This document shows, piece after piece, positions 7,630-16,246 of a stretch of DNA of 64,000 bases (the stretch's first letter is position 1; every line of letters begins with the position of its first letter). The translations under genes were made by a program, and so were the position numbers. This stretch comes from Companilactobacillus nuruki (lineage in GTDB: Bacteria > Bacillota > Bacilli > Lactobacillales > Lactobacillaceae): positions 117,757-181,756 of the forward strand of contig NZ_NIPR01000001.1 of assembly GCF_002872255.1 (NCBI RefSeq). Reading direction: 5' to 3'. The notes beneath the pieces are model-generated. The model had not been told where the DNA came from and did not search any database. It saw only the letters and a list, made by a program, of their open reading frames with translations.

Positions 7630-7795
7630 CTCAGATTGGTCCGATACTGGATTCGATCTGAATAGGATTGAATCCGTGTCGGCTTATTAAACTATGATAA
7701 TTTCAGAGCCCACATGGATAAATTTTTTAAATTTAAACCATGTGGGTATTTTATTTTTTTAAGGCAATCCCACATACTATGGGATTGCCTTTTTA
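7620..7795 (+). promoter_or_regulatory. Trp attenuator: pause/anti-terminator helices and two tandem terminators
   Basis: Helix P1 pairs 7620-7628 with 7677-7685 (AAGCCGA/TCGGCTT plus a G-U and an A-U). The competing anti-terminator pairs ATCCGTGT (7672-7679) with ACATGGAT (7712-7719), eight pairs with one G-U. It uses bases of P1 and the left arm of terminator 1. Terminator 1: CCCACATGG (7709-7717) with CCATGTGGG (7738-7746), then a T-rich run. Terminator 2: AAGGCAATCCCA (7761-7772) with TGGGATTGCCTT (7780-7791), then Ts. The freed right arm ATGTGGG (7740-7746) is fully complementary to CCCACAT (7769-7775) in terminator 2. No T-box motif was found. Confidence 0.75.
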
Positions 7796-7814
7796 ATTTG
7801 GGGGAAATATAACG

Positions 7815-8822
7815 ATGAAACATACGAGAAGACTTTACGTAACACTAATAGCACTAGCAATGTTCTTGATTTTTGCATATTTTTATACAGGACGTGCCGA
7901 TAGCCAAAAGGCCAATGCCATTCCTAAGGTTGGGGTCTTACAATTAATGTCACATCCAGCTTTGGATCAAATCAATAAAGGTATTGATGATACATTAAAA
8001 AAGAATGGTTATATTGATGGTAAAAACGTCAAAATTGAATTTCAAAATGCTCAAGGGGATCAAAGTAATTTAAGAACTATTAGTAAACAATTCGTTCAAG
8101 ATAACGTTGATGTAGCGGTTGGTATAGCCACCCCATCAGTTCAATCATTAAAAAACGCTACCAATAAGATTCCTATTGTCATGGGAGCTGTTACCGACCC
8201 TAAGGGTGCTGGAATCGTCAGCAATAATAATAAACCTGGCAAAAATATTACCGGTGTTTCCGATCAGGCACCTCTTGAAGCTCAACTGAAATTAATGAAA
8301 CAAGTTATTCCAGATCTTAAAACAATCGGAATTATTTATACATCCAGTGATGCTTCTGCCACTAGTCAAATGAAAAAAATGCAAACTTTGGCTAAGAAAC
8401 AAGGTATCACCGTCAAAGTTTCAAGTATTAATTCAGTCAATGATATTCAACAAGTCGGAACTGCATTAGCCCAAAACGTTCAAACTATTTACGTTCCAAC
8501 TGATAACACTGTAGCGTCAGGTATGAAATTATTATCTTCCATTGCGGCTAAACAAAATATTGCCGTCTTCCCAGCTGCTACAACTATGGTCAAAGATGGT
8601 GGTCTTGCTACCGTTGGATTGAGTCAATATGAATTGGGTGAAGAAACTGGTAAACATGTTGTAAGAATTCTTCAAGGTAAGGAAGACCCTGCTACAACTC
8701 CTGTTACCTTCATGAAAAAAGGACACCTAATTTTAAACGAAAAGATGGCTAAAAAACTTAATATTGAATTCCCTGATTCGCTCATTAAAGAAGCTCAAAA
8801 GAAAGGACAAATCATAAAATGA
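7815..8822 (+). CDS. trpX: Tryptophan ABC transporter substrate-binding protein
   Basis: 335 residues. An N-terminal hydrophobic helix (about residues 8-26) is followed by a type-1 periplasmic-binding fold of the DUF534/TrpX kind: VGVLQLMSHPALDQINKGI, VAVGIATPSVQSLKN, IPIVMGAVTDPKGAGIV, ITGVSDQAP, and IYVPTDNTVASG. There is no lipobox cysteine, so it is either anchored by the uncleaved helix or cleaved near ANA (residues 34-36), unlike most Gram-positive binding proteins. The gene follows the leader/attenuator and overlaps the permease gene by four bases (ATGA). Tryptophan specificity is inferred from the family and the single-Trp leader; other aromatic compounds remain possible. Confidence 0.85.
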   Translation: MKHTRRLYVTLIALAMFLIFAYFYTGRADSQKANAIPKVGVLQLMSHPALDQINKGIDDTLKKNGYIDGKNVKIEFQNAQGDQSNLRTISKQFVQDNVDVAVGIATPSVQSLKNATNKIPIVMGAVTDPKGAGIVSNNNKPGKNITGVSDQAPLEAQLKLMKQVIPDLKTIGIIYTSSDASATSQMKKMQTLAKKQGITVKVSSINSVNDIQQVGTALAQNVQTIYVPTDNTVASGMKLLSSIAAKQNIAVFPAATTMVKDGGLATVGLSQYELGEETGKHVVRILQGKEDPATTPVTFMKKGHLILNEKMAKKLNIEFPDSLIKEAQKKGQIIK

Positions 8823-9709
8823 ATTTAATCGTATCTACTATAAGTCAAGGTTTCATTTGGTCAATTATGGCAATTGGATTATTCATAACATTTCGTATCT
8901 TAGATTTTCCAGATATGACTGTTGAAGGTAGCTTTCCGCTAGGTGCGGTTACCGCTATCAGTTTGATTCAAAGTGGCCATTCAACCCTATATTCCCTATT
9001 AATAGCCTTTATTTTTGGATGCTTAGCGGGATTTGCAACTGCTTTTCTATATGCAAAACTCAATGTTCCTATCTTATTAGCTGGTATTCTAACAATGACT
9101 GCCCTTTATTCCATTAATTTAAGAATTTTGGGTAAAGCCAATATGTCATTAACTAAATCAACAAATATTTTTAATCAGTTTGGTTTGAATAAGTTACCAA
9201 CTAATTTCAACGGAATTATTTTAGGAATCATTGTTATTGCTTTGATTATTTTCCTACTAATTATTTTCCTAAATACTGAAAAAGGACAAGCCGTTATTGC
9301 CACTGGTGATAATGAGACTATGGCCGCATCCCTTGGTATCAACACAACTGTAATGAAATTCATCGGTTTGATGGTATCTAACGGCATCGTTGCTTTAACC
9401 GGTGGATTGATTGCCCAACAAAATGGATTTGCAGACGTTAATATGGGTATCGGTGTTATTGTTATTGGACTATCAGCCATTATTATCGGTGAGGTTATTT
9501 ACCCTGATGTTCCATTAAGCATCCGTTTAATTACTATCGTGATTGGTAGTATCGTCTATCGTTTAATATTGATGGTCGTCCTACAATTAGGCTTCAATAC
9601 TAACGACTTGAAACTTATTTCGGCTATTATCTTGGCTCTTTGCCTGGCATTGCCAACAATCAGAGCTCAATTTTTAAAGACTTTAAGAAACGGGGTTAAA
9701 ACAAAATGA
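8819..9709 (+). CDS. trpY: Tryptophan ABC transporter permease
   Basis: 296 residues, eight to nine hydrophobic segments, of the LivH/RbsC-like permease class (ABC-2 branched-chain type). MTVEGSFPLGAV after the second helix and DNETMAASLGINT in the cytoplasmic loop before helix 6 (the coupling region, with the E-A-A-like A..G pattern) are typical. It begins in the trpX stop (ATGA overlap) and ends in the ATPase start (ATGA again), so the three proteins are made by coupled translation in fixed ratio. Confidence 0.85.
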   Translation: MNLIVSTISQGFIWSIMAIGLFITFRILDFPDMTVEGSFPLGAVTAISLIQSGHSTLYSLLIAFIFGCLAGFATAFLYAKLNVPILLAGILTMTALYSINLRILGKANMSLTKSTNIFNQFGLNKLPTNFNGIILGIIVIALIIFLLIIFLNTEKGQAVIATGDNETMAASLGINTTVMKFIGLMVSNGIVALTGGLIAQQNGFADVNMGIGVIVIGLSAIIIGEVIYPDVPLSIRLITIVIGSIVYRLILMVVLQLGFNTNDLKLISAIILALCLALPTIRAQFLKTLRNGVKTK

Positions 9710-10455
9710 AACCACTACTAGAAATAAAAGATGCCGTTAAGACTATTTATAACGATGACGACAATTTAAACATTCTAAATAATATCAATTTGACCATTAA
9801 TCCCAAAGATTTCTTAGTCGTCTTAGGAACCAATGGTGCTGGTAAATCAACTTTACTTGATGCTATTACGGGAACCAATAAATTAACATCTGGAAAGATC
9901 CTATTAAATGGTGATGACATTACAAATGAGAATTTGGCTAAACGTAGCCGTCACATCAGTCGGGTTTATCAAGATCCAAAATCTGGTACTGCTCCACGCA
10001 TGACCGTAGCCGAAAATCTCTTATTAGCTAAACGCCGTGGTTTACCTAGACGTTTAAGATTACGTAAATTAAAAGAAAATATGCCTGAATTTCAAAAGTT
10101 GATTTCCAATTTGCCTACACTTGATAATCGTTTAAATACCTTCACTGAGAAACTTTCTGGTGGTCAAAGACAAACTTTAAGTTTTTTGATGGCTATTACT
10201 CAGCGTCCTGAATTATTATTATTAGACGAACATACTGCGGCTCTTGATCCACAGACTAGTAAAGACTTAATGGAATTAACTAATAAGATTATTTTGGAAA
10301 AGGAATTAACTTGCATGATGATCACGCATGATCTATCTGATGCTATGAAATATGGCAATCGTTTAATTGTCTTGAAAAAGGGTGAGATTATTCTCGATTT
10401 AGACAAAACTGAAAAGGATAAATTAACTGAAAGTGATTTGTTACAGTATTTTTAG
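9706..10455 (+). CDS. trpZ: Tryptophan ABC transporter ATP-binding protein
   Basis: 249 residues, one nucleotide-binding domain. Walker A GTNGAGKST (near residue 42), Q-loop YQDPKSGT, signature LSGGQRQ, Walker B ELLLLDEHTAALDP, and switch His in MITHDLSDA are all intact. It overlaps trpY by four bases and is followed directly by a terminator at 10463, closing the operon. It would energise uptake by TrpXY. Confidence 0.9.
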   Translation: MKPLLEIKDAVKTIYNDDDNLNILNNINLTINPKDFLVVLGTNGAGKSTLLDAITGTNKLTSGKILLNGDDITNENLAKRSRHISRVYQDPKSGTAPRMTVAENLLLAKRRGLPRRLRLRKLKENMPEFQKLISNLPTLDNRLNTFTEKLSGGQRQTLSFLMAITQRPELLLLDEHTAALDPQTSKDLMELTNKIILEKELTCMMITHDLSDAMKYGNRLIVLKKGEIILDLDKTEKDKLTESDLLQYF

Positions 10456-10462
10456 GTATTTT

Positions 10463-10493
10463 AAAAGGTCAATCCGTTGGATTGACCTTTTTT
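10463..10493. terminator. Terminator after trpXYZ, bidirectional
   Basis: AAAAGGTCAATCC (10463-10475) pairs perfectly with GGATTGACCTTTT (10479-10491) and is followed by Ts. The A-tract on the left would let it also end the convergent DUF59 gene. Confidence 0.9.
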
Positions 10494-10504
10494 GTGTAAC
10501 TATT

Positions 10505-10837
10505 TTACACACCAAAACCTTCCGGTATACCCAAAGCAACACGAGCATAGCGGCTCATCTTACTGATATCCCAAATTGGATACCAAACTAATTGAATTTC
10601 ACACTCATTAATACCGGCAACTGATTTAGCAGCCGCTTGAATGGAATCATGCAACATATCACTCAACGGGCAACCCATCGTGGTTAAAGTCATCGTAACA
10701 ATTGCCTTAACATCATTTTCTATTTCAACTTCATAAATCAAACCTAGATTAACAATATCAATACCAAGTTCTGGATCAATGACCTTTTTCAAGGAATCCA
10801 TAACTTGGTCTTTTTTAGTATTTTTATTTTCTTCCAT
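10505..10837 (-). CDS. MIP18/DUF59 family metal-sulfur cluster assembly factor (SufT-like)
   Basis: 110 residues, one DUF59 domain. LKKVIDPELGIDIVNLGLIYEVEI opens the fold; MTLTTMGCPLSDMLHDSI contains the conserved Cys of the family; the C-terminal half holds LVWYPIWDISKMS. These proteins help Fe-S cluster maturation or delivery; in Firmicutes SufT often lies with or near suf genes. Here the suf operon is present but about 7 kb away on the same strand, so joint function is likely and joint transcription is not. The gene is monocistronic, convergent with trpXYZ. Confidence 0.85.
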   Translation of the reverse strand: MEENKNTKKDQVMDSLKKVIDPELGIDIVNLGLIYEVEIENDVKAIVTMTLTTMGCPLSDMLHDSIQAAAKSVAGINECEIQLVWYPIWDISKMSRYARVALGIPEGFGV

Positions 10838-10939
10838 ATTTATATCCTTATACAGCTGTTTTCATTTGTATTATATCAGACAAAAAATGAACTATAATAT
10901 TTAATTCAAAAAAAATGGTAACTCTCATTAATAGCATGA

Positions 10940-10964
10940 TACAATTCTTTTGTAAACGTTTTCG
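10940..10964 (+). promoter_or_regulatory. Promoter -10 followed by a cre-like site
   Basis: A TACAAT -10 (10940-10945) has no good -35. The adjacent TGTAAACGTTTTCG (10951-10964) matches the cre consensus at 13 of 14 positions. Placed at about +1 to +10, bound CcpA would act as a block to initiation or elongation of the MFS/M20 operon. Confidence 0.6.
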
Positions 10965-11023
10965 CAATTTTGATGGAGGTTATAAATAATGAATTAATAC
11001 ATCTTTTTAAGGAGATGATCTGT

Positions 11024-12226
11024 CTGGAAAAAGAAATGAATCTCAGTGAACCCAATACCCATGCTGGCACTAAAACTATTGTTGCACTTATGGCCGGTTA
11101 CTCAATGGTTTATATGGACAAGAATATGGTCTCAACCGCTATTATTCCGATTGCCAAGCAATTCAATTTTACAACGTCTCAAACTGGTATGATCATGAGT
11201 ATGTTTTTTCTAGCTTATACACTGATGCAGATTCCCGGTGGTTGGTTGGCGGATAAGGTTGGTGCCAAAAAGGTATTACTACTGTCATTAGGAATTATTT
11301 GTTTATTTTCTTATGCTTTTGGATTCGTTAGTTCCTTAATATTATTCTTTGCAATTCGCTTCGGTGCCGGTCTTGGTCACGGAGGCTATCCACCTTCATG
11401 TTCCAAGGCCGTAGCTGAAAACTTTAGCAAGGAAAAACGTGTCATGGTTCAATCTAGTATTATGACTACCTCAGGAATTGGTGGATTATTAGCTTTTGTA
11501 CTCGGTGCCAACGTTATAGCGATAAACTGGCGCTATGGATATATTCTTTTAGGTACTTTATTTTTGATTGCCTTCCTATTAGTCTTATTCTTACTGCCTA
11601 AAGACGCCAATGTTACCAAAGATACAAAAGAAGAGTTACCTAAGGTTCCCTTTAAAGAGGTTATAACTAATCGTAATGTTATCTTAATTTTCGTAATTAT
11701 GATCTTATTGAACATTACTTACTATGGCGCAATGTCCTGGTTACCAAGTTACTTGACCAAAACTTATCAATTATCACTAGGAGCTGCTGGTGCAATTTTG
11801 GCTGTTAATGCAATTTCTCAAGTTATTGGTAGTTTTATGACGGGAATTATTCTGTCAAAGTGGTTCGAAGGTAAACAAAAGCAGTTTATTCTAATTTGTT
11901 CCATTATCAGTGCAACTTGTATCTACACATTAGTTAATATTCACAATATTGCTCTATCGCTTGTACTTGTTGCTTTGATCGGTATGACAACAATCTCTGC
12001 ATTTACTGCTACTTTTACATGGCCTCAAAAGATCTTCAAGCAAGAAGTCATCGGTTCATCAGTCGGTATCATCAATACTGGTGGTACGTTCGGTGGCTTC
12101 TTGGCTCCAATTATCATTGGCTCATTAGTTCAATCAGCTGGTGGAGATTTCAAGATTGGTTTTATATTTTTAGCAATTAGTATTCTTATAGGTGGTTTTA
12201 GTACGTTCACAGTTCATCCAAACTAA
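11024..12226 (+). CDS. MFS transporter, anion/organic-acid symporter type
   Basis: About 400 residues with 12 membrane segments. The loop GGWLADKVGAKKVLLL between helices 2 and 3 is the MFS motif A; GAGLGHGGYPPSCSKAVAENF is typical of the anion:cation symporter group (hexuronate, galactonate, N-acyl compound carriers). Start choice is uncertain: AAGGAG (11009-11014) best serves a CTG at 11024; ATG at 11036 is 21 bases away, ATG at 11015 is too near, and the TTG at 10970 has no ribosome site. The gene is 18 bases upstream of an M20 hydrolase gene, so the transporter may import an N-acyl amino acid or similar amide that the hydrolase cleaves. A cre-like site precedes it. Confidence 0.8.
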   Translation: MEKEMNLSEPNTHAGTKTIVALMAGYSMVYMDKNMVSTAIIPIAKQFNFTTSQTGMIMSMFFLAYTLMQIPGGWLADKVGAKKVLLLSLGIICLFSYAFGFVSSLILFFAIRFGAGLGHGGYPPSCSKAVAENFSKEKRVMVQSSIMTTSGIGGLLAFVLGANVIAINWRYGYILLGTLFLIAFLLVLFLLPKDANVTKDTKEELPKVPFKEVITNRNVILIFVIMILLNITYYGAMSWLPSYLTKTYQLSLGAAGAILAVNAISQVIGSFMTGIILSKWFEGKQKQFILICSIISATCIYTLVNIHNIALSLVLVALIGMTTISAFTATFTWPQKIFKQEVIGSSVGIINTGGTFGGFLAPIIIGSLVQSAGGDFKIGFIFLAISILIGGFSTFTVHPN

Positions 12227-12244
12227 AAATTAGAGGTACTTTAT

Positions 12245-13459
12245 ATGAGTGACTATAAACAAGCAGATCAAAATTTAAAAGATAAACTCTATAAAAAGAT
12301 TGAAGAAAAAACTGACAAGATGATTCAAATCAGACGTTATTTACATCAGCATCCTGAATTATCATTTGAGGAAAAGGAAACTGGTAAATATATTGCTAAT
12401 TTCTATAAAGATCTAGATGTTAAAGTTGAATCAAACTATGGTGATGGTTATGGTGTCGTTGTAACAATAGATTCTGGAAAACCTGGCAAAACAATCGCCT
12501 TACGTGCTGACTTTGACGGATTACCTGTAAAAGAAGAAACTGGATTACCTTATGCATCCCAGAATGAAGGTGTAATGCATGCCTGTGGGCACGATGGACA
12601 CACCGCTTACTTATTGATTCTGGCAGAGTGTCTTAATGAACTAAAAGATGATTTTGATGGAAAAGTTAAAATCATTCATCAACCCGCAGAAGAAACTCCT
12701 CCTGGTGGTGCGCCTGGCATGATCAAAGCTGGGGTATTAAAAGGTGTTGACGGAATTATTGGTGTTCATGGTTGGGCAATCGTTCCATATGGAACAGTTC
12801 AATGTACTGTTGGACCAGTAATGACTGGTCGTTCTAGCTTTAAATTAACCATTCATGGTAAAGGTGGACACGGATCGGCCCCTAATTTGGCCAACGATGC
12901 TAATGTAGCCGCATCTTATTTTGTAACTATCGCTCAAACAATTATCTCTAGACGTACCGATCCATTTGACATGTGTACCTTAACTATTGGAAATTTTGAC
13001 GGCCGTGGATCATTCAATGTTATTAAGGATTCAGTTTTTCTAGAAGGTGATGTTCGTTTTATGAATGTTGCTGAGAGACCCATTATTGAAAAGAATTTCA
13101 AAAATATTGTCAAAGGTCTAGAAATAATGTTTGGTGTTAAAGTAGACCTATTCTATAACGCCGATTACCCAGTTCTTGATAATGATGAGAATCTTACTAA
13201 AGAAGTTCAATATAGCCTAGAAAATAGTAATATTAAAGAGCTAGAAAAAGTTGATACAATTTCACGGAATACGGCATCTGAAGACTTTGCCTACTTCAGT
13301 CAAAATATCCCTGGGGTTTACATGTTTGTTGGGGAAATGCCTGATGATGGTGTCTACTCAGCACATCATAGTCCTACTTTCGTTATCAATGAAAAGGCAT
13401 TGCCACTGGCTGCTAAAACTGTTGGTGCTGCTGCTTTGGATTTTTTGGCTAATAAATAA
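12245..13459 (+). CDS. M20 family amidohydrolase (N-acyl-amino acid / hippurate hydrolase type)
   Basis: 404 residues. RRYLHQHPELSFEE near residue 30, ALRADFDGLPV, and the metal motif HACGHDGH define the M20D amidohydrolases (HipO, N-acyl-L-amino-acid amidohydrolase, IAA-amino acid hydrolase). HQPAEETPPGGAPGMI contains the catalytic Glu pair, then GVHGW and a central dimerisation domain with KGGHGSAPNLANDAN; the final metal His is in HHSPTFV. The family removes an acyl group from an amino acid; the acyl and amino acid here are unknown. It follows the MFS gene by 18 bases, and a terminator follows its stop, so the two genes form one catabolic unit under cre control. Confidence 0.85.
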   Translation: MSDYKQADQNLKDKLYKKIEEKTDKMIQIRRYLHQHPELSFEEKETGKYIANFYKDLDVKVESNYGDGYGVVVTIDSGKPGKTIALRADFDGLPVKEETGLPYASQNEGVMHACGHDGHTAYLLILAECLNELKDDFDGKVKIIHQPAEETPPGGAPGMIKAGVLKGVDGIIGVHGWAIVPYGTVQCTVGPVMTGRSSFKLTIHGKGGHGSAPNLANDANVAASYFVTIAQTIISRRTDPFDMCTLTIGNFDGRGSFNVIKDSVFLEGDVRFMNVAERPIIEKNFKNIVKGLEIMFGVKVDLFYNADYPVLDNDENLTKEVQYSLENSNIKELEKVDTISRNTASEDFAYFSQNIPGVYMFVGEMPDDGVYSAHHSPTFVINEKALPLAAKTVGAAALDFLANK

Positions 13460-13500
13460 AGAGCTAGAGATCCCCAATGAGGGATTCTTAGCTCTTTTTA
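13459..13500. terminator. Terminator between the M20 gene and the convergent PTS gene
   Basis: AAGAGCTA..GATCCC pairs with GGGAT..TTAGCTCTT around a CAATGA loop, followed by TTTTTA. It overlaps the M20 stop codon. Confidence 0.8.
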
Positions 13501-13511
13501 TATACTACTTA

Positions 13512-14831
13512 TTAGTTCAATACTGGTTCGGCCTGTTTAGCCTGAACACGTTCACTAATTCTCATAAATGGAATATAGAATAAAACTCCAATAATAATAG
13601 TTAACATTTGAACTAAAACTGCTTTCCAATCACCCGCAGTTGCCAGATAAGCTGATAACAATGGTGGTGTCGTCCAAGGTACCATTACAACTACTCGATG
13701 AATAAATCCAATTGCAGTAAAGAAATAGGCAATTAAAATTCCAATAACTGGTGTTAAAACAAATGGAATCATCATAGGAATATTGAAGACGATTGGATAT
13801 CCGAAAATAACTGGCTCATTAATATTGAACAACCCTGGTGCAATCGCTAGTTTGGCCAATTCTCTTCCTGATTTTTGTTTTGAAAATAGAAAAATAGCAA
13901 TTAATAAGCAAATTGTTGAACCAGTTCCCCCCATCATACCAAAAGTATCACGGAATGTATTAGTCAAAATATATGGAATATGTTTTCCAGCGGCAAAGGC
14001 AGCTGTGTTTTTATTCATATTAATCAATAGTACTGGATCAAGTAAAGTTCCATTGATAACCGTTTGATGGATACCTAATGTAAATAGAAAGTTACCAATT
14101 GAATAGATTAGCAACATCCCAAACAAACTGGTATTAACTTTTCTCAACGGTTCTTGAATAAGTGTAGTTATTAAAGTTACAAGGTCTGTATTACCAAAAA
14201 CTGCAAGCAAAGCAGCAATCAATGCAAAAATACTAGCCGTTAAAACTGCGGGAATTAATGAATTAAATGATGCCGAAACTGCGGGTGGAATACTGTCACC
14301 TAGATTAATTTGTAAATGTTTAACATTTGAGAGCCTAATAAATAGCTCAGTTGCTAGTAGCCCGACAATAATACCGCTAAACATTCCGGTGGTTCCTAAA
14401 TTTGTAAACGATAGAATACCGGTAACATCAACAGCCTTTTTTGCTCCAGTGGGAATAACGCTCAGCGTTACAGGCATTGTCATGATTAAACTTGCTAAAG
14501 AAATAATTGCTGCAGCAATTGGGTTACTATAACTTTTATTTCTAGCCAGACAATAACCAATTGCTGGTGCCAACATTAACCCAGCAATATTCAAAGTACC
14601 ATTAGAAATAAGATTTCCCCAAACTTGTAAGCTGGTTAACGTTGTCCCACTAGCTATTTTGGGAAAGACAACGTTGTTGATCAAAACACCAATACCGGCA
14701 AGAATAAATAATGGCATAATTACAGCAAAAGCATCTCTTAATGATCTCAAATGGACTTCAGAACCAATTTTTGCAGAAATTTCCGCGAATTTATCGAAAA
14801 ATTTTTGTTTACCGCTCTTTGTTTCCTCCAT
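13512..14831 (-). CDS. PTS beta-glucoside (cellobiose/lichenan) transporter subunit EIIC
   Basis: About 439 residues from the ATG at 14831, preceded by GGGGGA; an in-frame ATG at 14867 lies inside the upstream gene and lacks a ribosome site. The N-terminal FAEISAKIGSEVHLRSLRDAFAVIMPLFILAG is the standard opening of CelB-type EIIC (Lac family), with about ten membrane helices. The substrate/phosphate region NINEPVIFGYPIVFNIPMMIPF is conserved. It is the second gene of an operon with a 6-phospho-beta-glucosidase. No EIIA or EIIB gene is in the window, so these must come from elsewhere. Substrate is probably a beta-glucoside. Confidence 0.88.
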   Translation of the reverse strand: MEETKSGKQKFFDKFAEISAKIGSEVHLRSLRDAFAVIMPLFILAGIGVLINNVVFPKIASGTTLTSLQVWGNLISNGTLNIAGLMLAPAIGYCLARNKSYSNPIAAAIISLASLIMTMPVTLSVIPTGAKKAVDVTGILSFTNLGTTGMFSGIIVGLLATELFIRLSNVKHLQINLGDSIPPAVSASFNSLIPAVLTASIFALIAALLAVFGNTDLVTLITTLIQEPLRKVNTSLFGMLLIYSIGNFLFTLGIHQTVINGTLLDPVLLINMNKNTAAFAAGKHIPYILTNTFRDTFGMMGGTGSTICLLIAIFLFSKQKSGRELAKLAIAPGLFNINEPVIFGYPIVFNIPMMIPFVLTPVIGILIAYFFTAIGFIHRVVVMVPWTTPPLLSAYLATAGDWKAVLVQMLTIIIGVLFYIPFMRISERVQAKQAEPVLN

Positions 14832-14850
14832 TTTTATTTCCCCCATTCTA

Positions 14851-16221
14851 TTAAAGAATATTTCCATTGGATTCGATCACTTTTTTAAACCACTTGAAAC
14901 TTTCTTTTGGGACACGTTTCATATCTCTCAAATCATGATTACCACGATTTACATAAACCATTCCATAGCGTTTTTCCATATTACCTTTAGAACTTGGAAT
15001 ATCAATTAGTCCCCATCCCAAGTAGCCCATGACATCAACTCCATCAAGATGAACGGCATCTTTCATAGCTTGAATATGATCTCTATGATATTTAATTCGA
15101 TAGTCATCATTAATTGGGTTCTTTCCATCCCACGTTTCACTTACGCCAATACCATTTTCAATTGGGAAAACTGGTACGTGTGTTTCGTTATAGATCGTTG
15201 CTAAAACTGTTCTAAATCCTTCCGGATCAATTTGCCAATCCCATTCATTTGTTAATAAATATGGATTGGGCTTGTGACCTTCAATGGCGTACAGGTTAGG
15301 ACACGTATTAACTGGAATTAGAGTGCTGTCAATTGTTGACGTTGAATAATAGCTAAAACTAATAAAATCACTAGTAGTCCTTGAAATGATTGCCATTTCT
15401 TTCTCATCTAAAATATCATCTAAATGATTCATCTTCATATAATGAACCACTTCATTAGAGTACTTACCTTCTGTAAATAAACGAATTAAGTTGTTATCTG
15501 CAAATTCAAGAAACTTTCGCGTTGCAGAAACATCTGTTGGTAAAGCCGTTGCAGGGTAAACTTCTTGATAGGCTAACATTCCACCAATTTGAATATTCGG
15601 ATAATTATCATGAACATCATTAGCAATTGCTGCATGACAGAGAATTACGTGTTGTTGTATTTGATATAAATCTCTAATTGAGTTATTGCCTTTGTAGCCA
15701 CTGATCTTAAAGGCTTCTGGAACACTATATAGATTTTGTTCGTTGAAAGTGATCCAATATTTAACACGATCCCCGAAACGTTTAAGCATTTCTTTTCCGT
15801 AGCGGATGAAAGCATCTACAACATGTTGACTGATAAAGCCGTTGTACTCTTCTGCCAAATGTAACGGCATATCAAAATGGTACAAGCAAATCATTGGTTC
15901 AATTCCGTTGGCTAATAATTCATTGATCAAATTATCATAGAATTTGATTCCTTCTTCGTTGAAATCCCCATCACCTTCAGGATTAACACGACTCCATGAA
16001 ATCTGGAATCTATAACAATTCATTCCCATATCTTTCATTAACTTAATATCTTCGGGATAACGATGGTACTCGTCAATAGCTACATTCCAATCAGAGGTAT
16101 CCTCTGTGGATTTACGAATATCATAAACTGACTTTCCTTTACCACCTTCGTTATAGGCGCCTTCCGTCTGCATACTTGAGGTCGAGTTACCCCATAAGAA
16201 ATCCTTCTTAAATTCATTCAT
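14851..16221 (-). CDS. 6-phospho-beta-glucosidase, GH1
   Basis: 456 residues. FLWGNSTSSMQTEGA opens the GH1 barrel; TFNEQN (about residue 160) carries the acid/base Glu and PIENGIG (about residue 355) the nucleophile. The 6-phosphate-binding signature of phospho-glycosidases is visible as SSKGNMEKRYGMVYV (Ser, Lys, Tyr). The enzyme splits 6-phospho-beta-glucosides made by PTS uptake, giving glucose 6-phosphate and an aglycone or glucose. It precedes the EIIC gene by 19 bases and is divergent from a GntR-type regulator. Its promoter -10 is covered by a cre-like site. 6-phospho-beta-galactosidase is less likely given the EIIC type. Confidence 0.88.
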   Translation of the reverse strand: MNEFKKDFLWGNSTSSMQTEGAYNEGGKGKSVYDIRKSTEDTSDWNVAIDEYHRYPEDIKLMKDMGMNCYRFQISWSRVNPEGDGDFNEEGIKFYDNLINELLANGIEPMICLYHFDMPLHLAEEYNGFISQHVVDAFIRYGKEMLKRFGDRVKYWITFNEQNLYSVPEAFKISGYKGNNSIRDLYQIQQHVILCHAAIANDVHDNYPNIQIGGMLAYQEVYPATALPTDVSATRKFLEFADNNLIRLFTEGKYSNEVVHYMKMNHLDDILDEKEMAIISRTTSDFISFSYYSTSTIDSTLIPVNTCPNLYAIEGHKPNPYLLTNEWDWQIDPEGFRTVLATIYNETHVPVFPIENGIGVSETWDGKNPINDDYRIKYHRDHIQAMKDAVHLDGVDVMGYLGWGLIDIPSSKGNMEKRYGMVYVNRGNHDLRDMKRVPKESFKWFKKVIESNGNIL

Positions 16222-16246
16222 GTTAACATCCTCCTTTACACGGCAT

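Noticed and set aside
7540..7815. T-box riboswitch before trpXYZ
   Set aside because: The conserved T-box core and the long specifier stem were not found; the region is explained by a leader ORF and competing helices.
13251..13583. 110-residue plus-strand ORF overlapping the M20 gene end
   Set aside because: Out of frame with the M20 gene and running into the convergent EIIC gene; no ribosome site.
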